From contig NZ_JADDXT010000002.1 of assembly GCF_015330165.1 (NCBI RefSeq), positions 3,685,646-3,749,645 of the forward strand: DNA of 64,000 bases, written 5' to 3'. The number at the start of each line of letters is the position of its first letter. The first letter of the stretch is position 1. A program made the translations under genes and the position numbers. A model generated the notes under the pieces. The model was not told the DNA's origin, made no database searches, and saw only the letters and a list, made by a program, of their open reading frames with translations. This DNA is from Zobellia roscoffensis. GTDB lineage: Bacteria; Bacteroidota; Bacteroidia; Flavobacteriales; Flavobacteriaceae. Below, piece by piece: positions 56,459 to 64,000 of this stretch.

Positions 56459-57358
56459 CTAGTTTTTAAGGGGTGCCGCATATATTTTCCCTCCCATCAT
56501 ATCGGGCACCAATAATCTATTGTTATCTTCTTCAAGATAAAAATCTGCGGCAGATTCTAGTCCTTCTATAAGCACGGTAGACACTTCTGTTTCAGGATTT
56601 ATTTTCCAAACTTTTCCAGAGACCCAACTACTTACATAATAGTTGCCCTTACTATCTTGTTCTACAGCGTCAGCTCCTCTAAATTCACCTTTAAGCGGAC
56701 TAAGTTCACCATTTTTAGTAACTAAGAAGTTACCCTTAAAAAAAGCACCGACCATAATGTTTCCATCATTGTCAACACCAACGCCATTAGGGTTTAACAT
56801 AAGAGGTGAAGTATTTTGTTTGATGGTAATATGCCCTTCCAAATCTACATGGTAGATACGTCCCAACTCAGGAATTTTCTTGGCTTCTTCACTATCTAGC
56901 GGCCATAAATCATTATTAGCATCACGCATATATTGGGTAGCTCCCATATCGGCTACATACATCCCGTTTTCTTTGCCATCTAATGAAACATCGTTTAAAT
57001 AGAGAACTGTTTCAGGAAAATTGGCTTTATCAACAAAAATGCTAGCGTTCCCTTCTTTATCAACTTTCCAAATTCGGGTAATATCAGAGAAATACAGATT
57101 GCCATTTAAATAAATAATTCCTTTAGGCTCATCAAAACCCTTGGCAAAAACCTTGACGCCGTTTTTGGATATCTCCACCAATTCGCCATCTCCTGGTTCT
57201 TTTGCGTTCATTACGGTTACATAATAATTATCGTGGAAACCTTTTGTAATACTCTCAGGTTTCATGCCCACCTCAATCGGAAATTCTATCTCAGATTGTG
57301 CCTGACCTATAAAGGCAAATACTAAAGCGATTATGAATGTGACTTGCTTGATTATCAT
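56459..57358 (-). CDS. Secreted SMP-30/gluconolactonase-like beta-propeller
   Basis: 299 residues with signal peptide (about 1-20, ending GQAQ). Six-bladed propeller repeats: GMKPESITKGFHDNYYVTVMN, GELVEISKNGVKVFAKGFDEPKGIIYLNGNLYFSD, LNDVSLDGKENGMYVADMG, MLNPNGVGVDNDGNIMVGAF, ADAVEQDSKGNYYVSSW, AADFYLEEDNNRLLVPDMMGG. Could be a lactonase, but the acidic metal ligands cannot be confirmed by eye, so a binding or structural propeller is possible. Monocistronic. Confidence 0.8.
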   Translation of the reverse strand: MIIKQVTFIIALVFAFIGQAQSEIEFPIEVGMKPESITKGFHDNYYVTVMNAKEPGDGELVEISKNGVKVFAKGFDEPKGIIYLNGNLYFSDITRIWKVDKEGNASIFVDKANFPETVLYLNDVSLDGKENGMYVADMGATQYMRDANNDLWPLDSEEAKKIPELGRIYHVDLEGHITIKQNTSPLMLNPNGVGVDNDGNIMVGAFFKGNFLVTKNGELSPLKGEFRGADAVEQDSKGNYYVSSWVSGKVWKINPETEVSTVLIEGLESAADFYLEEDNNRLLVPDMMGGKIYAAPLKN

Positions 57359-57801
57359 AACTGTGTTTTTTAATATTAAATATTGATGTTTTACAAATTT
57401 AACAACCAGTAATATGTGATTATGGTAATTTTGAAGCGAATACTATCATATTTGTGTCGCGTATGGTTTTATAGTATTCTGAAAAGAAAACATATTCTTG
57501 AAAGCCACTTCTTCAATTATCTGAAGAGTGTATTTCGACTTTTTAAACGTTTATATTATTTCGTTGAAAACAATAGCTTACAGAAGGAAATGGTTTAGCC
57601 TTAATTGGTTATCCCAGACTATGACCGTAATATTCAATTTCCGATAAAGGGCATCCTAATTGAAAAAGGAAACGTACTGTCTCTTAGAGTCGTCACGCTT
57701 TGCTGTAAAAATTTTTGGGGAAGGGAAATTCTTATTTGTCGACAGATGGTGTTCTAAAAAGTGTTTAATTCTAATTATGTCGAAAAATACAGACATTAAA
57801 A

Positions 57802-57827
57802 AACGGTTTAGAATGAACTAAACCGTT
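57802..57827 (-). terminator. Terminator downstream of the tRNA fragment
   Basis: AACGGTTTA (57802-57810) and TAAACCGTT (57819-57827), 8-nt loop, with an A-run to the left (T-run on the minus strand) and Ts to the right. It lies 13 bp from the tRNA 3' end in the expected direction. Confidence 0.75.
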
Positions 57828-57840
57828 GTTTTTACTGATG

Positions 57841-57885
57841 TAGCGAGAGGGGGGCACGATCCCCCGACCTCCGGGTTATGAAATC
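57841..57885 (-). tRNA. 3' fragment of tRNA-Met (CAT), probable attachment site
   Basis: On the minus strand: anticodon loop TTCATAA, then CCCGG, variable AGGTC, T-arm GGGGG-ATCGTGC-CCCCC, acceptor TCTCGCT and A73. CCA is not encoded. The 5' half (D arm, acceptor 5' strand) is absent: beyond the anticodon loop the sequence does not pair. A break in the anticodon loop is typical of tyrosine-recombinase integration into tRNA genes, leaving the tRNA 3' end and its terminator on one side. Confidence 0.72.
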
Positions 57886-58246
57886 GGTCAAAAAGGCCAA
57901 ATTCATAGGGTTCCCCGCTGTTTTTTCCTAAAACCATGTACTATGCTGTGTACTCTGGTTTAACTAATATTTTTCTTAGATAAGAACTTTTAAATCATGA
58001 TCGGGCAATTCAACTCGCTCATATAATCAAGTAATGTTCTTTACGATATTAAAGATAAATAAATAATCTGTTTCTCCTAAAATTTTGAGCTAGTAGGTCT
58101 ATGTCAGCCTTTCTAATGTTAAGATAATATTGTCTAGAAATACGATAATGTTACGTAATTATTAAATACCTAATAATCGCTAAATCAATTTAAGTGTAAA
58201 GCAATTTTCATGTGTCTAATAAGTAGCAACACATAAAATAGTTCTT

Positions 58247-59185
58247 TTGAAGACCGATGAATTTATAAAAATTTTGAACAAGTACTCTTCTGGTCGAGCC
58301 ACTATCGAGGAAAAGATTTTAGTCGAAGAATATTTCGATAAAAAGCATTCAAGTTATAATTATACCGAACAATTTTCACCAAAAATTGAGTCTGATGTTT
58401 ATCTGCGTATTGAAGATTCAATTATGGACACGAAGGTAATAAAACCTTTTCACCGGTTTGCTTATAGGGCTTTAGTAGCAGCAAGTGTTCTGCTAGTTGT
58501 TGGACTATTTATGTTTATTGGTCATAAACCAGAACTAAATACTACAGTTGTCAAAACCAATTATGGTGAAAAGCGCGAAGTTCTTTTGCCAGATGGTTCT
58601 TTAGTTATTCTAAATTCAGATAGTTCCCTAGAGTTTCCAGAGGTGTTCAATGAAGATTTTCGTGAAGTTATTCTAACGGGAGAAGGTTTTTTTAAAGTCC
58701 AGAGAGATAGTACAAAACCTTTTTTAGTCGAAACCGAAGGTTTGACGACAGAGGTATTGGGAACCTCTTTCAATATTAACTCTTTTTCAGAAAAAGACAG
58801 TATAACGGTTAGTGTTGTAACAGGAAAGGTAAGAGTTGGGAATAGTAATGAATTGAAGGAAATATTACTTCCTAACCATCAATTGCATTATCACAAAACA
58901 ACACATGGTTATAGAAAGTCTTTAGACGAATCCTTAATAGATATGGCATGGACATCCAATACAATTTATTTAAATAACATTACCCTTAAGGAAGCCCTGA
59001 GTATGTTGGAGAAATGGTTTGATGTTTACATAGAAATTCAAGACAGCGCTCTGGGCCAAAAAAGAATTGTTGGTAAATATCATGACAACAATTTAAGGAC
59101 AGTTCTAGAAAGTTTAAGCTTTTTATTGAATATAGAATTTAAAGAAATATCCCCATCTAACTATATAGTTGTACCTAAAAAATAA
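58247..59185 (+). CDS. FecR family anti-sigma factor (no sigma gene adjacent)
   Basis: 312 residues, TTG start at 58247 (no in-frame ATG nearby). N-terminal sigma-binding helices (KTDEFIKILNKYSSGRATIEEKILVEEYF), TM helix (about 85-105, ALVAASVLLVVGLFMFIG), FecR domain (TNYGEKREVLLPDGSLVILNSDSSLEFPEVF, LTGEGFFKV, VLGTSFNINSF), and a DUF4974-like C terminus (LKEALSMLEKWFDVYIEIQD). susC follows after 103 bp. No ECF sigma gene lies within the window upstream; the only other candidate is the truncated one at 50207. Confidence 0.92.
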   Translation: MKTDEFIKILNKYSSGRATIEEKILVEEYFDKKHSSYNYTEQFSPKIESDVYLRIEDSIMDTKVIKPFHRFAYRALVAASVLLVVGLFMFIGHKPELNTTVVKTNYGEKREVLLPDGSLVILNSDSSLEFPEVFNEDFREVILTGEGFFKVQRDSTKPFLVETEGLTTEVLGTSFNINSFSEKDSITVSVVTGKVRVGNSNELKEILLPNHQLHYHKTTHGYRKSLDESLIDMAWTSNTIYLNNITLKEALSMLEKWFDVYIEIQDSALGQKRIVGKYHDNNLRTVLESLSFLLNIEFKEISPSNYIVVPKK

Positions 59186-59209
59186 ATGCCTATGTAATAT
59201 TTCCCCAAT

Positions 59210-59243
59210 AAAAAAAAGCCTTTTCTACTCCAATAGAAAAGGC
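59210..59243 (-). terminator. Minus-strand intrinsic terminator in the second fecR-susC gap
   Basis: On the minus strand: TCTTTG, stem GCCTTTTCTA, loop TTGGAG, TAGAAAAGGC, then eight Ts and ATTG. Perfect 10-bp stem. Same context as the hairpin at 43401 (TCTTTG before, T-run then ATT after), again with no annotated minus-strand gene to terminate. Confidence 0.75.
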
Positions 59244-59288
59244 CAAAGATTTTGCTAAAAGCCAGAAAAACTTATAGAAAACCTAAAA

Positions 59289-62200
59289 ATGAAAATAAAA
59301 GTAATAAAAAATAGATTGAAGTTAAAAATCACAGGGTTTTTACTTCTGTTAAGCTGTTTCAATTCCGCTGCTAATTCTAGGTCTGAATTGGTCGACCAAA
59401 TTAAAATTACGTTACATGAGAATAATAAGACACTTGTCGAAATGTTCGATGCTATCGAGGAAGTATCAGAGGCCTCTTTTGTGTATAACGAAAAAATTCA
59501 AAGCCTAAAACTGAGGAAGAGTATTAATTTTGAGGGTGCTTCACTGCAAACGGTTATGAAGCGATTGGCGCATAACTTCCCGATTGACTACAAAATTATT
59601 TCTACTACGGTTACCGTGACCCTAAAAACCAAGGAACAGGATAAAGTGAAGGTTTCCGGTACCTTAAACGATAAAGATGGTTATGCGCTAATGGGAGTTA
59701 GTGTTATGGAAGTTGGCACCAATAATGGTGTTGTAACTGATTTCGATGGTAATTTTTCTATTGAAGTTGCAAGAGGTGGAGCGCTAGAGTTCTCTTACTT
59801 AGGAATGATACCTCAGACAGTACAGGTCAATAACTCGCGTTCCGACCTGGTCGTTGTTCTAAAATCTGACGAACAAATGTTAGAAGAGGTGGTCGTTATA
59901 GGCTACGGAAGCAAGAGCAAAGAAAAATTGATAGATGCGGTAAACAAGGTGGACGTGTCTACTATCGAGAATAGACCTCTCGTGAATGCAGCGAATGCCC
60001 TTCAAGGGGTAAGCCCAGGATTGAATATCACACAATCAAGCGGGAAACCGGGAGAGTCGCCTAGAATCAATATTCGGGGTTTTACCTCTATCAACGGAGG
60101 TTCGCCCTTGGTTATTGTTGATGGGGTCGAAGGAGATATCAATAACCTAAACCCGAACGATATAGAGTCTATCAGCGTTTTGAAAGATGCAGGTGCCTCA
60201 GCAATTTATGGTGCCCGTGGAGCTTTCGGGGTGGTATTGGTAACCACTAAAAAGGCTAAAAAAGGTAAAATCACAGTGAATATAAGTAATACCACTGCAT
60301 TCAGTTCGCCAACGATGAATACCGATTTTTTGACCGACCCTTACCAGTCGACCATGTTGGTCGATGAAGCTTTTAGAACCGCAGTAGGAAGGTCGTATAC
60401 CGGGTATACGGAACAAGACTATGCAGCACTCTTAGAAGTTTCGCAAGACCCTTCAAAGGCAAGGGTGGTTATCGACAATCGAAACGGTAGAGATCAGTAT
60501 GTGCATTATGGAGCTACAGATTGGTGGAATACTTTTTTTAGAAAGAACGCGCCCTCGAACATTACCAATGTTTCCCTTTCGGGAGGCTCTGAGAAAGTAA
60601 GAACATTTTTCTCGTATCGAAACTATAATTCAACGGGCATCTTAAAGGTGCAAGATGATACTTTTAAGCAGTACAACCTTAGGGGCAAGATCGAGGTAGA
60701 TGCCAATGATTGGCTCACATTTACCAATAATATGCAATACAATAACTCGAGCGACCTTCAGCATGGAGGAAGCCAATATGGTAATTATGCCGATCCTTGG
60801 GGTAGTTTACTATGGGTACACGCCATACCCGCATATATGCCTACCAACCCTGACGGAAATGCCTTGTGGAGAACGGAACTTAACAATTACACCGTTGGTG
60901 ATGGGGTCTATGCCGCACTTTTGCATGGCAAGTCTAAGCAAGAAACGGTTGATCAAGAATTCTCAAATATTGCCACTGCCGTTATCCGTCCGTTTGAAGG
61001 GTTCGATGTAACTGCAAGTTATGCGTTGCGAAAACAAACGTATAACCGATATCAGAGGTCAACAAGAATACCCTATTCTATTTTTGTTGGGGAAGTCGGC
61101 ACAATGGGAAGCGATCGTCTAAAAGAGTTCAATACTCAATCAACCTATGATGCTTTTAATATATACGGTGAGTATAAAAAACAGCTGGGAGATCATTTTG
61201 TAAGTGGTATGGTTGGGTTCAATCAGGAGTCTTTTGAAACTAAAAGTTTCGAGGCCAGTAAATTGAACAGTATCTCAGATGATCTAAACTCGTTGGGCTT
61301 GGCGACTTCTAATGCTGAGACAAGCGGTAGCGCTTCTGCTTGGGCATTACAAGGGGTATTCTATCGGGCGTCTTACGATTACAAGAAGAAATACCTCTTA
61401 GAAGTAAACGGACGATACGATGGTTCTTCACGGTTTCCTTCTGATTATCGCTGGGGATTTTTTCCGTCCGTTTCTGCGGGATGGATTGTTTCAAACGAAG
61501 ATTTTCTGAAAGACAGTAATGCAGTGAGCCAGTTTAAACTACGGGCCTCTTATGGTTCGTTAGGAAACCAGAATATTGCTGATTATGCCTACATCCCTAC
61601 CTTAAATAAAGATATCGATTCCGGCTATGCCATAGATGGTTCCACCTTAGATTATATAGAATCCCCGAATCTTAATCCAAGGGCCATTACTTGGGAAGAA
61701 GTGAAAACCTTGAATGTGGGTACCGACCTTGCCTTTTTTAAGAATCGTTTGACCGCCAATTTTGATTGGTACCAGCGAAATACTGAAGGTATGTTGACCA
61801 ACGGGGCTACTTTACCTAGTGTTTTGGGTGCTCCTTCACCTCAAGAGAATGCCGCAGACCTTCAGACCCGTGGTTTTGAATTGGCATTGGGTTATAATGA
61901 CACGTTTAAATTGGGCAATGACAATTTTGAATTTTCGGTAGTAGGAACCTTATCAAATTCTAAAACCAAAATTACAAGGTTTGACAACCCGAATAATAGC
62001 TTGCTTGATTTTTATGAAGGTATGACCATCGGAGAACTTTGGGGCTATCATGTCGAAGGACTTTTTCAAACGGAAGAGGAAGTTGCGGCCCACGCCGATC
62101 AAACTAGGGTGTCTAATAGAATTGTCGCCGCAGGCGGCTTACAGCCCGGTGATGTTAAATACATCGATTTGAATAACGATGGCGTTATCGATGAAGGTGA

Positions 62201-62795
62201 AAACACATCGGAAAACCCTGGCGATAGAAGAATTCTTGGTAATACGGCACCTCAATATCTGTATAGTTTTAAGGTCGATGCGGCCTATAAAGGCTTTGAT
62301 TTCTCGGCCTTCTTTCAAGGTGTAGGTAAACAAGATTGGTATCCGCATCGCGACTCGAGGTTGTTCTGGGCCATGTACAATCGACCCTATGATTCCTTTA
62401 TTCGAAAAGATATGGCGAACGATATCTGGACTCCAGAAAACACAGACGCCTACTACCCGAGACTTTTTGGTTATATCGCATTATCAGAAAGTGATGCGCT
62501 AGGGGCGGTAAACGATAGGTATTTACAGAATGTGGCTTACCTGAGAATGAAGAACTTGACCCTGGGGTACACCCTGCCGAGTACGATTACCGACCGCATG
62601 CCTTTTAACAAATTGAGAATCTATTTTAGTGGAGAAAACCTTTTGACTTTCAGTAAGTTGACGGATTATATCGATCCTGAGGCGGCAAGTAATTCGGTCA
62701 ACTTGAACTCCCCTTCAACCTCGGCCAATAGAAGTACGGCTCAAACGACGCCTTTCTCGAAAATTTATTCACTGGGTATTTCACTACAATTTTAA
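59289..62795 (+). CDS. SusC/RagA family TonB-dependent outer-membrane transporter (with STN domain)
   Basis: 1168 residues. Signal region (about 1-28), STN domain (about 32-115, IKITLHENNKTLVEMFDAIEEVSEASFVYNEK), carboxypeptidase-like domain (VSGTLNDKDGYALMGVSVMEVG), plug with LEEVVVIGYGSKSKEKLIDAV (about 198), and barrel ending IYSLGISLQF. Its G+C is visibly higher than the first susC (row 62101-62160 has 29 of 60 G+C; row 45001-45060 has 19). Sequence similarity with the first SusC is only general, so they import different glycans. SusD follows 13 bp downstream. Confidence 0.95.
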   Translation: MKIKVIKNRLKLKITGFLLLLSCFNSAANSRSELVDQIKITLHENNKTLVEMFDAIEEVSEASFVYNEKIQSLKLRKSINFEGASLQTVMKRLAHNFPIDYKIISTTVTVTLKTKEQDKVKVSGTLNDKDGYALMGVSVMEVGTNNGVVTDFDGNFSIEVARGGALEFSYLGMIPQTVQVNNSRSDLVVVLKSDEQMLEEVVVIGYGSKSKEKLIDAVNKVDVSTIENRPLVNAANALQGVSPGLNITQSSGKPGESPRINIRGFTSINGGSPLVIVDGVEGDINNLNPNDIESISVLKDAGASAIYGARGAFGVVLVTTKKAKKGKITVNISNTTAFSSPTMNTDFLTDPYQSTMLVDEAFRTAVGRSYTGYTEQDYAALLEVSQDPSKARVVIDNRNGRDQYVHYGATDWWNTFFRKNAPSNITNVSLSGGSEKVRTFFSYRNYNSTGILKVQDDTFKQYNLRGKIEVDANDWLTFTNNMQYNNSSDLQHGGSQYGNYADPWGSLLWVHAIPAYMPTNPDGNALWRTELNNYTVGDGVYAALLHGKSKQETVDQEFSNIATAVIRPFEGFDVTASYALRKQTYNRYQRSTRIPYSIFVGEVGTMGSDRLKEFNTQSTYDAFNIYGEYKKQLGDHFVSGMVGFNQESFETKSFEASKLNSISDDLNSLGLATSNAETSGSASAWALQGVFYRASYDYKKKYLLEVNGRYDGSSRFPSDYRWGFFPSVSAGWIVSNEDFLKDSNAVSQFKLRASYGSLGNQNIADYAYIPTLNKDIDSGYAIDGSTLDYIESPNLNPRAITWEEVKTLNVGTDLAFFKNRLTANFDWYQRNTEGMLTNGATLPSVLGAPSPQENAADLQTRGFELALGYNDTFKLGNDNFEFSVVGTLSNSKTKITRFDNPNNSLLDFYEGMTIGELWGYHVEGLFQTEEEVAAHADQTRVSNRIVAAGGLQPGDVKYIDLNNDGVIDEGENTSENPGDRRILGNTAPQYLYSFKVDAAYKGFDFSAFFQGVGKQDWYPHRDSRLFWAMYNRPYDSFIRKDMANDIWTPENTDAYYPRLFGYIALSESDALGAVNDRYLQNVAYLRMKNLTLGYTLPSTITDRMPFNKLRIYFSGENLLTFSKLTDYIDPEAASNSVNLNSPSTSANRSTAQTTPFSKIYSLGISLQF

Positions 62796-62808
62796 AATTA
62801 CACGCACT

Positions 62809-64000
62809 ATGAAATTTAAATATTCAATACTGATTTGCATCTTGCTTTTAATCGGTTGTAGCGATGATTATCTTGATAAAGAACCGCTATCAGACGTTAC
62901 AGAGAACAATTTCTTTTTAAAAGCCAGCGATTTACAACTGTATACCAATGGTTTCTATAGAATGTTCCCCAGTACTAGTATTTACGATGGGGATGCCGTT
63001 ACAGATAATATAGTTTCAACCACTCTGAGCGCCGAAATGCGAGGTTCGAGAACCATACCTACAACAGGTGGTGGTTGGGATTGGGCCTATCTCAGGGATA
63101 TCAATTACTTTCTCGAGAATTATGAAAAATGCGAAGATGAGTCGGCAAAGGTTCATTATAGCGGGGTCGCTTATTTTTTTAGGGCCTACTTCTATTTTCA
63201 GAAATTAAAAAGATTTGGAGAAGTGCCTTATTACGATAAGACCTTAAGCGCAGAGGATATGGAGAGTCTCCAAGCCCCGCGAGAGAGTCGCCAGTTTATC
63301 ACCGACAAGATTTTAGAAGATCTTGACCGTGCTATTATCAACCTTAATGAAGAGGTTCAGGCTTACAGGATTACCAAGTATAGTGCACTAGCTTTAAAAT
63401 CGAGGGTTGCGCTTTATGAAGGTACTTTCGAGAAATACCGAGATGTTGCCGGATACGAAACTTATCTGAACGCGAGCGTTGATGCTTCTCTAGAACTGAT
63501 GGAAAACTCACCATATAGTATTTATAGTACGGGTAGTGCAAGTACGGATTATATGAATTTGTTCAACTCTCATGATGCCCAAACAAGCGAAATGATTTTG
63601 AGTCGGCAGTTTACCCAAACTGTTGCTGTTGATCATAATGTAAATTACTATACCACCACATCTTCGTACGGTCGTCCGGGTATGCCCAAAGATCTGGTCA
63701 ATAGTTATTTGATGGCCGATGGATCAAGGTTTACCGACTTGCCCAATTATAATGAGTTTTTCTTTCCCGATGAGGTAGCGGATAGAGACCCTCGTTTATC
63801 GCAAACGATTCGTACACCCGGTTATATGAGGAAAGGTGAGGCAATGGAATTAGCTCCCAACCTTGGTGCCACAATGACGGGTTACCAATTGACCAAATAT
63901 GTAACGGAACCGGTGTATGATACCAATGATGAATCTATAACCGATTTACCTATTCTTCGCTTCGGAGAGGTGCTATTAAACTATGCGGAAGCAAAAGCTG
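62809..64000 (+). CDS. SusD/RagB family lipoprotein (3' end outside window)
   Basis: Open from ATG 62809 to the window end, at least 397 codons, so the stop is not seen. Signal peptide with lipobox IGC (MKFKYSILICILLLIGCSDDYLDKEP), then SusD marks: FFLKASDLQLYTNGFYRMFP, GWDWAYLRDINYFLENYEKC, SGVAYFFRAYFYFQKLKRFGEVPYY, ITDKILEDLDRAIINL, and LPILRFGEVLLNYAEAKA at the edge. Partner of the SusC at 59289. Frame and length are normal for a full gene of about 500-600 codons. Confidence 0.94.
   Translation, partial: MKFKYSILICILLLIGCSDDYLDKEPLSDVTENNFFLKASDLQLYTNGFYRMFPSTSIYDGDAVTDNIVSTTLSAEMRGSRTIPTTGGGWDWAYLRDINYFLENYEKCEDESAKVHYSGVAYFFRAYFYFQKLKRFGEVPYYDKTLSAEDMESLQAPRESRQFITDKILEDLDRAIINLNEEVQAYRITKYSALALKSRVALYEGTFEKYRDVAGYETYLNASVDASLELMENSPYSIYSTGSASTDYMNLFNSHDAQTSEMILSRQFTQTVAVDHNVNYYTTTSSYGRPGMPKDLVNSYLMADGSRFTDLPNYNEFFFPDEVADRDPRLSQTIRTPGYMRKGEAMELAPNLGATMTGYQLTKYVTEPVYDTNDESITDLPILRFGEVLLNYAEAKA

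Larger units (their letters stand above)
57359..58246. other. Gene-poor junction, 888 bp, with tRNA fragment
   Basis: Holds a 60-codon frame at 57416 of doubtful reality (MIMVILKRILSYLCRVW...), a terminator-like hairpin (57802), and a tRNA-Met 3' fragment (57841). The 360 bp after the fragment contain no gene; a near-repeat TGTACT-ATGC-TGTGTACT lies at about 57938-57955. No integrase or transposase ORF recognised. Composition is irregular, consistent with a recombination edge. Confidence 0.55.

Noticed and set aside
57416..57598. 60-codon frame on the plus strand
   Set aside because: No family pattern and a GTG start in junction DNA; more likely chance or relic than a gene.
57938..57955. TGTACT-ATGC-TGTGTACT near-repeat as an integrase arm site
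   Set aside because: Too short and imperfect to call without an integrase; noted only in the junction entry.

Overview
The window reads as chromosome of a marine-type Bacteroidota, most likely family Flavobacteriaceae. The DNA is AT-rich, ribosome-binding sites are weak, and TTG starts are frequent. Diagnostic families include SusC/SusD pairs with FecR/ECF control, S1 sulfatases, a T9SS-type C-terminal sorting domain on a thermolysin-like protease, and a CheB-CheR-PAS kinase fusion. I cannot fix the genus from sequence alone; Maribacter/Zobellia-like is a guess.

Layout. 1-7.1 kb: housekeeping (phoH, purC, a DEDDh exonuclease coupled to a cNMP/CBS/DUF294 protein, a FUSC membrane protein). 7.1-14.4 kb: two signalling units on the minus strand, a receiver plus CheB-CheR-PAS histidine kinase, and a LuxR-type response regulator plus TPR histidine kinase. 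14.4-21.9 kb: an envelope/secretion operon on the plus strand (lipoprotein, secreted M4 protease, two more lipoproteins), then a small outer-membrane barrel. The operon and the barrel gene share a highly similar promoter-proximal element of about 70 bp next to the TPR kinase/LuxR regulator. 22-28.5 kb: TerB-like pair, HD hydrolase, KDG-type sugar kinase, GNAT, DEAD-box helicase, a hypothetical gene and a frameshifted DUF2971 gene. 28.8-31.3 kb: a decaying molybdenum-cofactor cluster (moeA, ModE-like HTH, moaE intact; moaA reduced to a remnant). 31.4-37.7 kb: seven-PAS sensor kinase, NUDIX protein, nhaA, stress-like small protein. 37.9-41.4 kb: a large outer-membrane protein whose N-terminal phosphoesterase domain has lost its metal ligands.

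41.5-57.4 kb is a polysaccharide-utilisation region: divergent ECF sigma factor, FecR anti-sigma factor, SusC, SusD, sulfatase; then a truncated ECF sigma gene, a second sulfatase, exonuclease III, a ThuA/TIM-barrel pair and an SMP-30-like propeller. Two sulfatases and no recognisable glycoside hydrolase suggest that it handles a sulfated glycan together with enzymes encoded elsewhere. At 57.84 kb there is a 3' piece of a tRNA-Met(CAT) gene with its terminator. To its right begins a second FecR-SusC-SusD set with no sigma gene nearby; SusD runs off the window end. I read the tRNA piece as the edge of an integrated island.

The strongest non-coding signals are: (a) the duplicated promoter element at 14480 and 21111, identical in spacing over 63 bp; (b) a minus-strand intrinsic terminator in each FecR-SusC gap with the same flanking sequence, which is what a cis-antisense RNA against susC would need; and (c) remnants of moaA and of a tRNA that ordinary ORF calling misses. 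No CRISPR array, rRNA operon or intact insertion sequence was seen.
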